From Kineosporia sp. NBRC 101731 (GTDB taxonomy: Bacteria > Actinomycetota > Actinomycetes > Actinomycetales > Kineosporiaceae), in assembly GCF_030269305.1 (NCBI RefSeq), contig NZ_BSTC01000005.1:248001-312000 (forward strand): 64,000 nucleotides of DNA. The letters are read 5' to 3'. A program made the translations under genes and the position numbers. This document shows, piece by piece, positions 42,527 to 51,173 of this stretch. The first letter of the stretch is position 1. Every line of letters starts with the position of its first letter. The notes beneath the pieces are model-generated. The model did not search any database. It saw only the letters and a list, made by a program, of their open reading frames with translations, and was not told the DNA's origin.

Positions 42527-44550
42527 TGAGCGACGAGACGGCGACCGGCCCCATCCCCGACGACGCGAAGGCGTCCGCGGCGGTGAACAGTCCGACGGAG
42601 CGGGCGGCCGGTTCCGTCTCGTCCGCGCGGCAAGACCCAGCGGGGGGCAGAACCGAGGGCGGGCCGGGGGACCAGGCTCCCCGCCCCTCGAAGAACCCGG
42701 TGCGTAAGCCGCGGGCCGCCAAGACCGCGGCGCCGACCGGTGACGGGGGCAAGCAGACCGCGGCCCGCAAGCCCACGTCCAAGCGCGCCCCCGCGAAGAA
42801 GACCGCACCCCGCAAAGCCACGCCCAGTGTTGCCGGACCGGTTGCCGGGTCGCCTGCGGTGCCGGTGGCGGAGGTGCCTGCGGTGCCGGTGGCTGACATG
42901 CCCGCGGTGCCGGTGGCTGAGGTGCCTGCGGTGCCGGTGGCCGAGGTGCCCGTGGTGCCCGTGGCTGACACGCCTGCGGCCCCGGTGGCTCCCACGTCCG
43001 AGGTTCCGGACCAGGTGCTGGCCGAGGCGGCCAGTGCCGAAGTCCGGCGGACCCAGCCGGAAACCCTCGGTTCGGATGGCGAAAAGGCCTCGGGGAAGGT
43101 AACTCCGGCAGCTGTGGAGTCGCAGCCGCCGGCCACCGGCGAACCGGTCGCACCGTTCACCGACCCCCTGATCAAGCCGGGCACCGACCGTTCCGCAGCG
43201 GCCCGGCCGGCGGCCCCCGCAGCCCCCACGACCTCCCCGGTCGAGCCCGCGACCCGGACCGGCACGGCCGATGGTGAGAACCTCGCACCGTCGCTGCCCG
43301 GAACGGGCCTGACCGGCGGGGCTGCGAGCGGCGAGACCGTGACCGGGGCGGGTGTTTCGGTGCAGCCGGTGGCTGCCGAGCCGACGCCGGGTTTGCCGTC
43401 TGCCGGTCCGGCGATGCCCGCCACCTTCACCCCTGATGAATCGGTGGAGCAGGAAGTGGCGGTGCCGGTTTCTTCCACGCCGAAGACCCCCACCCCGAAG
43501 GTACCTAACCCGAAGACCTCGAACCTGACACCGGCGTCTTCGCCCACTTCTGACGAGAGTTCCGCCGAGGAGCCGGGGCCCGCGTCCTCTGCTGGAAAGA
43601 CCGGCCCCACACCGGAGCCGGCCGGGGAAACAGCCTCGTCAACCGGCTTCTCCCCCACCGAGAAGACCAACCCGCCCACGATGTCTGCCGCGGTTCCCGC
43701 CGTCTCCGCGAAGGTGACCCCGCAGGAGGCGCCGGTTGCCTCGTCCACCATGGGTGGGGGTACCCGGCCCGGCGCCAAGGGAGCCCAGGGGGCGGGGTAT
43801 GCCCGCGACCGGTTCTCGGCACTGGTGGGTGCGCGGGTGCAGCGCCGCGAGAAGCAGCCGTACGGCGATGCTCTCGAGGTGGGAGCAGGGTCGACGTTCG
43901 GGTTCTCGCTCGGCCTGCTGCAGTCGGGGGTGGTGAGTCGGCTGTCGATCAGTGACCTGGCCACGTCCGCGCTCGCGGCGGCGGGGCGTCGCGCCGAACA
44001 GCTGGGCCTGCGCATCGAGAACGAGGAGCTGGCCGACCCGGAGATGCTGCCCTTCGACGACGACAGCTTCGACCTGGTGGTGGCGCATGCCCTGCTGCAC
44101 CGTCGGATGGACCCGGCGAGCACCCTGACCGAGATGCTGCGGGTGCTGCGGCCGGGCGGACGGTTCGTGATCACGGGCGAGTCGACACGGCTCAAGGACT
44201 GGGCCTCGCGAGGGTTCGCGCGGGAACAGGGCAGCGTGGGCCGGGTCGGCATGTCACGGGCCGGTAAGGCCCGCACCCTCCTGCCCGAACGGCTGCGCAC
44301 GCTGACGGGGGCCCCGGACGCGTCCCCGACCGTCCCTGACCGGCTCGAGGCCGTCGCGGCCCAGGCCGGGGCGAAAGACGTGCGGGTGCGTCCCGAGGAG
44401 CTGCTCGCCACCGTGCTGCCGTATCCGGGGGCCGAACCGGGGCAGGCGGTGATCCGCTCGCGCGAGCGGCTGGCCGGGCTGGACCGCAAGCTCTCCCAGG
44501 TACTGCCGGTCACGGCCTTCCCGACGGTGGGGCTCACCGGCACCCGCTGA
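42526..44550 (+). CDS. Methyltransferase with long histone H1-like and repeat-rich N-terminal tail
   Basis: A 674-residue protein. The C-terminal part (about 430-600) is a class I SAM methyltransferase: GDALEVGAGSTFGFSLGLL, DPEMLPFDDDSFDLVVAHAL, EMLRVLRPGGRFVITGE. The first 400 or so residues are low-complexity: a Lys/Ala/Pro-rich basic stretch (about 55-100, with KRAPAKKTAPRKATPS) that resembles histone H1-like tails, then an octapeptide repeat of the VPAVPVAE type (about 104-160), then acidic Pro/Thr/Ser-rich sequence. The basic tail may bind DNA or RNA; the substrate is unknown. ATG 42526 follows AAGGA and overlaps the hydratase stop. A hairpin at 44667-44695 follows. Confidence 0.8.
   Translation: MSDETATGPIPDDAKASAAVNSPTERAAGSVSSARQDPAGGRTEGGPGDQAPRPSKNPVRKPRAAKTAAPTGDGGKQTAARKPTSKRAPAKKTAPRKATPSVAGPVAGSPAVPVAEVPAVPVADMPAVPVAEVPAVPVAEVPVVPVADTPAAPVAPTSEVPDQVLAEAASAEVRRTQPETLGSDGEKASGKVTPAAVESQPPATGEPVAPFTDPLIKPGTDRSAAARPAAPAAPTTSPVEPATRTGTADGENLAPSLPGTGLTGGAASGETVTGAGVSVQPVAAEPTPGLPSAGPAMPATFTPDESVEQEVAVPVSSTPKTPTPKVPNPKTSNLTPASSPTSDESSAEEPGPASSAGKTGPTPEPAGETASSTGFSPTEKTNPPTMSAAVPAVSAKVTPQEAPVASSTMGGGTRPGAKGAQGAGYARDRFSALVGARVQRREKQPYGDALEVGAGSTFGFSLGLLQSGVVSRLSISDLATSALAAAGRRAEQLGLRIENEELADPEMLPFDDDSFDLVVAHALLHRRMDPASTLTEMLRVLRPGGRFVITGESTRLKDWASRGFAREQGSVGRVGMSRAGKARTLLPERLRTLTGAPDASPTVPDRLEAVAAQAGAKDVRVRPEELLATVLPYPGAEPGQAVIRSRERLAGLDRKLSQVLPVTAFPTVGLTGTR
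42847..43002 (+). repeat. Coding tandem repeat, 24-bp unit (VPAVPVAE-type)
   Basis: About six imperfect units of 24 bases (for example GTGCCTGCGGTGCCGGTGGC followed by an acidic codon) lie in the methyltransferase tail region. Unit length is a multiple of three, so copy number can vary without breaking the frame. Confidence 0.75.
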
Positions 44551-44666
44551 GGCTGACGGATCAGAGTCGGTCCGGTGGATGATCGCCGGCTGCGAGGGCG
44601 GGACGTGTCTACCGCTCACGGCCTGAACCACCTGATCTACCTGATCCGTAGGACAGGCTCCAGGTC

Positions 44667-44695
44667 ACGCCCGGCGGCGGCTCAACGCCGGGCGT
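44667..44695 (+). terminator. 10-bp hairpin terminator
   Basis: ACGCCCGGCG (44667-44676) pairs with CGCCGGGCGT (44686-44695) over a 9-nt loop between the methyltransferase and the next gene. Confidence 0.65.
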
Positions 44696-44716
44696 CGACC
44701 TGCCGACACCCCAGAC

Positions 44717-45976
44717 GTGAGCCAGCGCCCTGCGGACAGTCCCGGGAACGACCAGCCGAGCGACCCGGTCCAGTCGGTCCAGTCGGTCCAGTCGGTCCAG
44801 TCGGTCCCGTCGGCCCCGTCGGCGCAGCCGGTGAGAAGCCTGGTCATGCCGGTGCGCCCGGGACAGATCCCGCCGAGTGTGCTGCGGGCCGACGGTCCTC
44901 CGCCGGAGGTGCTGCGGCAGTGGAGTGACGCCCTGTCGGCGGCGGGCCTGTACAGCGAGGCGCTCGACGTGCACCCGGCGCTCGAGCGGGCGGACGTGGT
45001 GCGCCTGGCGGAACTGGCCGTGCTGGCCGGGATCCATACCCAGGCCCAGGAACTGCTGCGGGAGCTGAACGAGGCCGAGAGCGAGCGCAGCCGCCGCAAC
45101 GGCACGGTGCTCGGGCCGGACCGCCCGGCTCCGCCCAGCCCCTGGCTCGATCTGCTGGCCCGGGTGGCGGAACTGCTCGCCGGCACGGGCGACCTGGCGG
45201 CGGTCGATGCCGCGGCGAGCAAGGTGCAGCCCTCGGCGGGGATGGACTGGATCGTCGCGCTGGCCGCGGTCTCGGTGGGCGACCTGCTGGCGGCGGCGCC
45301 GCTGGCCCGGGCGGCCCGCCAGGGCGGCTGCCGGGACCTGCGGATGCTGACGATCGCCGCGGCTGACGAGGCGCGTCAGGGTCAGTACGCCCAGGCGCTC
45401 GCCCTCACCGCCCAGGCGCAGTGCATCGCTCTTCCCGACGAGGACCCGGCCGCGCTCACGGTGCACGTGCTGCAGCGCTGCGGCTTCGCCGACGCCGCCC
45501 GGGCCCTGGCGCTGGCCGGGGTGGGGGACTCCTCCCTGTCACCGGCTTCGCGGGCCGACTGGAAGGCTGCCGCGGCCTCCACCGGCGCGGGCGGGCTGGG
45601 CCTGCTGCGGGAGCGGGTGAAGGCGCACGGCCACCGGTCGCGGCGCCGCGCCGAGCGCAAGGCCCGGGAGGCCGAGGCGATCGCGTCGTACGACCTGACC
45701 TGCCGCTGCTACGCCTCCGGCGGCTGGATCGGCCCGTCGCGGCACTTCTACCTGCAGCATCACCTGCACGAGCTGCTGCCCGTCCCGGTCGCCGGCCTGG
45801 ACGCCCGGCTGATGATCTGCCGCGCCACCAGCCTGACCTTCCTCGACCTGGTGGCCCGGGAGATCACGTTGCCCGTGCCGTCCACGCCGCCAAGTACCGT
45901 TCTCACCTCCGGTACGGACGAGGAGCGCCCCACCCCGGGCATGGGTGTCAGCCTGGGACTGGCCCTGCCCGCCTAG
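44717..45976 (+). CDS. Uncharacterised helical-repeat protein with conserved C-terminal domain
   Basis: A 419-residue soluble protein I do not recognise. After a short tail containing a VQS tripeptide repeat (residues about 17-30), residues 60-300 are Ala/Leu-rich helices in TPR-like pairs (ALSAAGLYSEALDVHPAL, LARAARQGGCRDLRMLTIAA, GQYAQALALTAQAQCIAL). A basic helix (HGHRSRRRAERKAREAEA) leads to a distinct C-terminal segment (TCRCYASGGWIGPSRHFYLQ, then HHLHELLPVPVAG). The two cysteines and three histidines there could hold a metal, which is a guess. GTG 44717 was taken as start. It precedes etfB by 240 bases. Confidence 0.65.
   Translation: MSQRPADSPGNDQPSDPVQSVQSVQSVQSVPSAPSAQPVRSLVMPVRPGQIPPSVLRADGPPPEVLRQWSDALSAAGLYSEALDVHPALERADVVRLAELAVLAGIHTQAQELLRELNEAESERSRRNGTVLGPDRPAPPSPWLDLLARVAELLAGTGDLAAVDAAASKVQPSAGMDWIVALAAVSVGDLLAAAPLARAARQGGCRDLRMLTIAAADEARQGQYAQALALTAQAQCIALPDEDPAALTVHVLQRCGFADAARALALAGVGDSSLSPASRADWKAAAASTGAGGLGLLRERVKAHGHRSRRRAERKAREAEAIASYDLTCRCYASGGWIGPSRHFYLQHHLHELLPVPVAGLDARLMICRATSLTFLDLVAREITLPVPSTPPSTVLTSGTDEERPTPGMGVSLGLALPA
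44767..44820 (+). repeat. 9-bp tandem repeat (GGTCCAGTC), six units
   Basis: Four exact copies of GGTCCAGTC (44767-44802) are followed by two diverged copies. They encode the VQS repeat of the gene at 44717. Confidence 0.9.
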
Positions 45977-46216
45977 GCGAATAAAGGCACAATCGGGTGA
46001 GTTAATTCACAGGCCCCTGGTCAGAGTGGCCGTCCGGCCTGGGTAGCGTGGGGGATCAGCGCTCCAGGGGTGCTCCCGGGCGCTCCAGGGGTGGCCCTCC
46101 CGGCCCCGGATGAGAAACTTGTTCCGGGTCATTCCAGGTAAGCGGTCGCTCAGGTCGCGGAAGCCACCTCCTGGCCGGTTGTCCCCAGAAGCTACGCAAA
46201 GAGTCGAGAGGCGCTC
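45977..46216 (+). other. 240-base region ahead of etfB
   Basis: No gene is seen. It starts with an AT-richer stretch, then a direct repeat of GCGCTCCAGGGGTG at about 46060 and 46079. TTGTTC in the later part could be a -35 element of the etfBA promoter, but no matching -10 is convincing. Confidence 0.4.
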
Positions 46217-46996
46217 ATGAACATCGTGGTGTGTGTGAAGTACGTACCGGACGCCCAGGCGGACCGGACATTCTCGCCGGACGACAACACCACGGACCGC
46301 GAAAACGTCGACGGCCTGCTCTCCGAGCTCGACGAGTACCCCGTCGAGGAGGCGCTCAAGCTCGCCGACGCCACCGACGGCAAGGTCATCGTGCTCACGG
46401 TCGGCCCGGAAGACGCGACCGACGCGGCCCGCAAGGCGCTGCAGATGGGCGCGCACGAGGCGGTCCACGTCCAGGACGACGCGATCCACGGCTCGGACGC
46501 CCTGGCCACGTCCAAGGTGCTGGCCGCGGCCATCGCCAAGCTCGAGTACGACCTGATCCTCACCGGCATGGCCTCCACCGACGGCTCGATGGGCGTCGTG
46601 CCCGCCATGCTCGCGGAGCGTCTCGGCCTGCCCCAGATCACGCTGGCCAGCGAGCTCACGATCGAGGGCGGCAAGGCCGTCATCCGCCGCGACAACGACG
46701 CCAGCACCGAGATCATCGAGGCATCGCTGCCGGCCGTGGTCAGCGTCACCGACCAGATCAACGAGCCGCGCTACCCCTCGTTCAAGGGGATCATGGCCGC
46801 GAAGAAGAAGCCGCTGCAGACCTGGTCGCTCGAAGACCTCGGCCTGAGCGCCGACGAGGTGGGCTCGGCCGCCGCCTGGACCACGGTCACGTCGGTCGCC
46901 GAGCGCCCGGCCCGCACCGCCGGGCAGGTCGTCACCGACGAGGGCGACGGCGGCGCGAAGCTCGTCGAGTTCCTCGCCGGCGCCAAGCTGGTCTGA
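46217..46996 (+). CDS. etfB: Electron transfer flavoprotein beta subunit
   Basis: A 259-residue EtfB. MNIVVCVKYVPDAQADRTFS opens the fold, the AMP-binding region follows (VLTVGPEDATDAARKALQMG), and LTGMASTDGSMGVVPAMLAE and RYPSFKGIMAAKKKPLQTW are signature segments. With EtfA it carries electrons from acyl-CoA dehydrogenases to the membrane. ATG 46217 follows GAGAGG. etfA begins 37 bases after its stop. Confidence 0.95.
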   Translation: MNIVVCVKYVPDAQADRTFSPDDNTTDRENVDGLLSELDEYPVEEALKLADATDGKVIVLTVGPEDATDAARKALQMGAHEAVHVQDDAIHGSDALATSKVLAAAIAKLEYDLILTGMASTDGSMGVVPAMLAERLGLPQITLASELTIEGGKAVIRRDNDASTEIIEASLPAVVSVTDQINEPRYPSFKGIMAAKKKPLQTWSLEDLGLSADEVGSAAAWTTVTSVAERPARTAGQVVTDEGDGGAKLVEFLAGAKLV

Positions 46997-47033
46997 CCCC
47001 CTCTTCCCCCCACTGAACTGAAGGACCGATTCG

Positions 47034-48005
47034 ATGTCCCAGGTACTCGTGCTGGTCGACCACGTCGACGGCGCCGTCCGTAAGACCACCACCGAACTGC
47101 TCACCATCGCCGCGCGTCTGGGCGAGCCCGCCGCCGTCTTCATCGGCCAGGGATACGACAACGCCTCCGCCACGCTCGCCGAGTACGGCGCGCAGACCGT
47201 CTACCGGGTCGAGGGCGAGGGCATCGAGGACTACCTCGTGGCGCCCAAGGCCGAGGCGCTCGCCGCGGTCGTTCAGCAGGCGTCCCAGGCCGGTGCCCCG
47301 GCTGCCGTGCTGCTCGCCAGCTCCGGCGAGAACAAGGAGATCGCCGGGCGTCTGGCTGTGAAGCTCGACTCCGGCCTGATCACCGACGCCGTCGACGTGC
47401 AGCAGGGCGCTGACGGCCCCCTCACCACGCAGTCGGTGTTCGCCGCCGCGTTCACCGTCACCGCCTCGGTGACGAAGGGTGTCCCGGTCATCACGGTGAA
47501 GCCGAACTCGGCCGAGCCGATCGCGGTCGCCGGGGTCGCGCCCGAGGTCGTCACCGTCCCCGTCACGGTCTCCGACCTGGCCCGGGCCGCGAAGATCACC
47601 GAGCGCCGCCCGAAGGAGAAGAGCGGGCGTCCCGAGCTCACCGAGGCCGCGGTCGTGGTTTCCGGCGGCCGGGGCACCAACGGTGACTTCTCCCCGGTCG
47701 AGAGCTTCGCCGACGCCCTCGGCGGTGCCGTGGGCGCCTCCCGCGCCGCGGTCGACGCCGGCTGGTACCCGCACAGCAGTCAGGTCGGCCAGACCGGTAA
47801 GCAGGTCTCCCCGACGCTCTACGTGGCGAGCGGCATCTCCGGCGCGATCCAGCACCGGGCCGGCATGCAGACCTCGAAGACGATCGTCGCCGTCAACAAG
47901 GACCCGGAGGCGCCGATCTTCGAGCTCGTCGACTTCGGCGTGGTCGGAGACCTGTTCACGGTGCTGCCGCAGGCCACCGAAGAGGTGCTCAAGCGCAAGG
48001 GCTGA
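47034..48005 (+). CDS. etfA: Electron transfer flavoprotein alpha subunit
   Basis: A 323-residue EtfA. The N-terminal half pairs with EtfB. The C-terminal FAD-binding domain shows [60 protein letters not shown] and [20 protein letters not shown], all standard. ATG 47034 follows AAGGA. A strong hairpin terminator comes straight after the stop, so the etf pair is one unit separate from the cysteine desulfurase gene. Confidence 0.96.
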   Translation: MSQVLVLVDHVDGAVRKTTTELLTIAARLGEPAAVFIGQGYDNASATLAEYGAQTVYRVEGEGIEDYLVAPKAEALAAVVQQASQAGAPAAVLLASSGENKEIAGRLAVKLDSGLITDAVDVQQGADGPLTTQSVFAAAFTVTASVTKGVPVITVKPNSAEPIAVAGVAPEVVTVPVTVSDLARAAKITERRPKEKSGRPELTEAAVVVSGGRGTNGDFSPVESFADALGGAVGASRAAVDAGWYPHSSQVGQTGKQVSPTLYVASGISGAIQHRAGMQTSKTIVAVNKDPEAPIFELVDFGVVGDLFTVLPQATEEVLKRKG

Positions 48006-48013
48006 CAACTGAC

Positions 48014-48040
48014 GCCGGGGCGGTGACGAACCGCCCCGGC
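48014..48040 (+). terminator. 11-bp hairpin terminator after etfA
   Basis: GCCGGGGCGGT (48014-48024) pairs with ACCGCCCCGGC (48030-48040) over a 5-nt loop, nine bases after the etfA stop. Confidence 0.85.
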
Positions 48041-48074
48041 CCGGTCCGCGCACGCAGTGCCTACACTCGACTCC

Positions 48075-49307
48075 GTGACTGCTTATCTCGACCACGCGGC
48101 GACCACGCCGATGCTGCCCGCAGCGGTGGCGGCCATGGTCGAGGAGATGGCGTCCACCGGCAACGCCTCGTCCCTGCACTCCTCCGGGCGCCGGGCCCGC
48201 CGGGTGGTCGAGGAGGCCCGCGAGCAGTTCGGCGCGGCGCTCGGCGCCAGTCCCAGTGAGGTGATCTTCACCTCCGGCGGCACCGAGGCCGACAATCTGG
48301 CGGTCAAGGGCCTGTTCTGGGCCCGGCGCGCTCTCGACGGCCACCGGCGCACGATCGTGGCCACCCCGATCGAGCACCACGCCGTACTCGACCCCCTCGA
48401 GTGGCTGGTCACCCACGAGGGCGCCGAGATTCTCTGGGCCCCGGTCGATCACGCGGGTCGCGTGGATCTCGACGGCCTCTCACAGCTTTTGGACGCGCAT
48501 CACGACGCGGTCGGCCTGGTCACCGTCATGTGGGCGAACAACGAGGTGGGCACCGTCCAGCCGATCCCGCAGATCGCGGAACTGGCCCACCGGTACGGCA
48601 TCCCGGTCCACACCGACGCGATCCAGGCGGTCGGGCACCTCCCGGTCGACTTCGCCGGCAGCGGCGCCGACTGCCTCAGCGTGAGCGGGCACAAGCTGGG
48701 CGGCCCCGTCTCGGCCGGCGCCCTGCTGGCCCGGCGCGGGCTCGACCTGGTGCCCGGACTGCACGGTGGCGGGCAGGAACGCGGCATCCGCTCCGGCACC
48801 CTCGACGTCCCCGCGCTGAAGGCGTTCGCCGTCGCGACCATCCAGGCCGTGCAGACCCAGCCCGCCGAGGCCGCGCGCATCGCGGCCCTGCGCGACGACC
48901 TGGTGCGGGCGGTCTGGAAGGCCGTGCCCGACGCCGTGCTGAACGGCCCGGTGCCCGACGGCCTGGCCGGACTCGGCCCGGCCCTGGCCCCCGAAGGCCC
49001 CTTCGACCGCCTCCCCGGCAACGCCCACTTCACCTTCCCGGGCTGCGAGGGCGACTCCCTGCTCTACCTGCTCGACGCCCGCGGCGTGGAATGTTCCACC
49101 GGTTCGGCCTGCCAGGCGGGAGTACCGCAGCCCAGTCATGTGTTGCTGGCCATGGGCGTGCCCGAGGCCACGGCCCGGGGTGCGCTGCGCTTCAGCCTGG
49201 GCCACACCTCCACCGCCGCCGACGTGGCGGAGCTGGCCGAGGCGATCGGCCCCGTGGTCGACCGCGCCCGGGGCGCGGGCCTGAGTTCCGGTTTGTCGAA
49301 GGGGTAG
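48075..49307 (+). CDS. Cysteine desulfurase (NifS/IscS family)
   Basis: A 410-residue pyridoxal-phosphate enzyme. [53 protein letters not shown], the cofactor lysine in [16 protein letters not shown] and the active cysteine in [16 protein letters not shown] are all there. It takes sulfur from cysteine for tRNA thiolation and perhaps Fe-S clusters. The tRNA thiolase gene mnmA starts five bases after its stop, so it is the likely sulfur donor. GTG 48075 is preferred since homologues start close to the AYLDHAATT block; GTG 48057 is possible. No ribosome-binding site is visible, and a leaderless transcript may explain that. Confidence 0.92.
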   Translation: MTAYLDHAATTPMLPAAVAAMVEEMASTGNASSLHSSGRRARRVVEEAREQFGAALGASPSEVIFTSGGTEADNLAVKGLFWARRALDGHRRTIVATPIEHHAVLDPLEWLVTHEGAEILWAPVDHAGRVDLDGLSQLLDAHHDAVGLVTVMWANNEVGTVQPIPQIAELAHRYGIPVHTDAIQAVGHLPVDFAGSGADCLSVSGHKLGGPVSAGALLARRGLDLVPGLHGGGQERGIRSGTLDVPALKAFAVATIQAVQTQPAEAARIAALRDDLVRAVWKAVPDAVLNGPVPDGLAGLGPALAPEGPFDRLPGNAHFTFPGCEGDSLLYLLDARGVECSTGSACQAGVPQPSHVLLAMGVPEATARGALRFSLGHTSTAADVAELAEAIGPVVDRARGAGLSSGLSKG

Positions 49308-49312
49308 CACTG

Positions 49313-50419
49313 ATGCGAGTACTGGCTGCGATGAGCGGCGGGGTCGACTCCGCCGTGGCCGCGGCGCGCGCCGTCGACGCCGGGCACGAGGTCGTCGGCG
49401 TGCACCTGGCGCTGGCCCGCAACCCGCAGACCCTGCGGGCCGGCGCTCGCGGGTGCTGCACGATCGAAGACGCCGGGGATGCCCGCCGGGTCGCCGACAT
49501 CCTCGGGATCCCTTTCTACGTCTGGGATCTGGCCGAGCGTTTCCAGGAAGACGTGATCGACGACTTCGTCGCCGAGTACAAGGTCGGCCGCACGCCCAAC
49601 CCGTGCGTGCGCTGCAACCAGAAGATCAAGTTCGCCGCCCTGCTCGACAAGGCCGTGGCCCTCGGGTTCGATGCCGTCAGCACCGGGCACTACGCGCAGA
49701 TGATCGACGGCCCGCACGGCCCGGAGCTGCACCGCGCGCTCGACATGGGCAAGGACCAGTCGTACGTGCTGGCCGTGCTCCCGCCCGACCGCCTGGCCCG
49801 GTCGCTGTTCCCGCTCGGCGACACGCTCAAGGACGACGTGCGCCGCGAGGCCGCCGAGCGCGGTCTGCGCGTCGCCAGCAAGCCCGACAGCCACGACATC
49901 TGCTTCATCTCCGACGGCGACACCCAGGGCTTCCTGGCCAAGCGGCTGGGTGCCCAACCCGGTCCGATCGTCGGTACCGACGGTCAGCAGCTCGGAGAGC
50001 ACTCCGGGGCCTACGGTTTCACCGTCGGGCAGCGCCGCGGGCTCTCGATCGGGACGCCCGCCGCCGACGGCAGGCCACGGTACGTGCTGAGCATCGAGCC
50101 GGTGTCGAACACGGTGGTCGTGGGGTCGGCCGAAGAGCTCCAGGTGAACGGCATCAGCGGGGCCGAGGCCACCTGGTGCGCGCCCGTGCCCGACCTCGGT
50201 GAGCCGGTGTCGGTCCAGGTCCGGGCGCACGGACGTGCGGTGCCCGCGCGCGTGCTCTCGTACGGCCCGGCGGCGGGGGAGGGTGCTGTGCAGACCCTTC
50301 CGGCCACGCTCGAGGTGGCCCTCGACGAGCCGATCAACGGCGTCGCCACCGGCCAGACCCTCGTGCTGTACCGGGGCACCCAGGTGATCGGGTCGTCCAC
50401 CATCAGCGCGACCAGCTGA
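49313..50419 (+). CDS. mnmA: tRNA-specific 2-thiouridylase
   Basis: A 368-residue MnmA that thiolates U34 of Lys, Glu and Gln tRNAs. The PP-loop [13 protein letters not shown] binds ATP. The two catalytic cysteines lie in [12 protein letters not shown] and [39 protein letters not shown] and [14 protein letters not shown] complete the family pattern. ATG 49313 follows AAGGGG, which overlaps the desulfurase end, so the pair is co-translated. The perfect 60-bp palindrome lies 220 bases downstream. Confidence 0.95.
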   Translation: MRVLAAMSGGVDSAVAAARAVDAGHEVVGVHLALARNPQTLRAGARGCCTIEDAGDARRVADILGIPFYVWDLAERFQEDVIDDFVAEYKVGRTPNPCVRCNQKIKFAALLDKAVALGFDAVSTGHYAQMIDGPHGPELHRALDMGKDQSYVLAVLPPDRLARSLFPLGDTLKDDVRREAAERGLRVASKPDSHDICFISDGDTQGFLAKRLGAQPGPIVGTDGQQLGEHSGAYGFTVGQRRGLSIGTPAADGRPRYVLSIEPVSNTVVVGSAEELQVNGISGAEATWCAPVPDLGEPVSVQVRAHGRAVPARVLSYGPAAGEGAVQTLPATLEVALDEPINGVATGQTLVLYRGTQVIGSSTISATS

Positions 50420-50461
50420 AGCCCTGACCCGACCGACTCCATCGAATCAACCGAACCGGCC

Positions 50462-50522
50462 CGACCGGCTCGACCGGCTCGACCGGCCCGACTGGCTCGA
50501 CCGGCCCGACCGGCCCGACCGG
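50462..50522 (+). repeat. 9-bp tandem repeat (CGACCGGCY)
   Basis: About seven units of CGACCGGCT or CGACCGGCC, one with a single change (CGACTGGCT), 42 bases after the mnmA stop. Confidence 0.9.
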
Positions 50523-50638
50523 AGCGGGACGCTCGGTCATGTCGCGTGCAGCGGAGGCGCTCGGGCAGAAGACCTTTCGCGCGCGTTCCAGCAGTCTTGG
50601 AACGTCGTCAGCATCGCGGGGCCATGGCCAAAGAGCCC

Positions 50639-50698
50639 TGCGCGTTGTGTACACCTGGTACATCCGGTACCGGATGTACCAGGTGTACACAACGCGCA
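50639..50698. repeat. Perfect 60-bp palindrome
   Basis: Every base from 50639 to 50668 pairs with its partner from 50698 back to 50669, with no loop and no mismatch. The centre is CCGGTACCGG, and the outer arms contain GTGTACAC and TGGTACATCC. The base composition is clearly less GC-rich than the flanks. It could be a very strong terminator of the mnmA unit, a protein-binding site or a trace of a mobile element. Confidence 0.97.
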
Positions 50699-50843
50699 TG
50701 ATCCGGGGACTCCATGGTCCTACGCGCAGGAGCCGGTCCGGTCGCCGAATCCTCGCGAGAAACCATCACCGCGGCTGCCGATACACGGCTGCCGGGACAA
50801 GACCGCTGTCACGGAGCCCGCCAGGTCTGGGGGTTACAGGTCC

Positions 50844-51026
50844 GGGGCTGCCCGGTCGGGGGGGCTGCCCGGTCGGAGGGCTGCCGGGTCGGAGGGCTGC
50901 CGGGTCGGGAGGGGTGCCAGGGTGAGGGCTGCCCGGTCGGAGGGCTGCCGGGTCGAGGACTGCCAGGTCGGGAGGCTGCCAGGGCGAGGGCTGCTCGGTC
51001 GGGGGGTTGCTCGGTCGAGGGCTGCC
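50844..51026 (+). repeat. G-rich tandem array, about 11 units of 15-17 bp
   Basis: The unit is close to GGGCTGCCSGGTCGGAG. Copies vary in the CCGG/CCAG/CTCG positions and in G-run length, giving many GG to GGGGGG runs on the plus strand. Confidence 0.9.
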
Positions 51027-51173
51027 TTCGCCCTGTCGGCCGGTCCCGGTTGTCCCCACCACCCCGGTTCCGTGAGGGGCGGCCCGCACCGTCGTGGTGC
51101 GCGTCCTCCATCGGGCTTGTGGGCGCCTGCATCATCGGCCGTGAAACCCGCCCGGTTCGAGCACCTATGCTCG

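Larger units (their letters stand above)
50420..51173. other. 754-base gene-free region packed with repeats
   Basis: Between mnmA and the histidine kinase lie a 9-bp tandem array (50462-50522), a perfect 60-bp palindrome (50639-50698) and a G-rich 16-bp repeat array (50844-51026). Open frames through it owe their length to the repeats and show no known domain, so I call no gene. Confidence 0.7.

Noticed and set aside
50639-50698. Insertion sequence end or attachment site
   Set aside because: No transposase, integrase or flanking direct repeat is visible nearby, so I report only the palindrome itself.
50844-51026. CRISPR-like array
   Set aside because: Units are contiguous with no unique spacers, so this is a simple tandem repeat.
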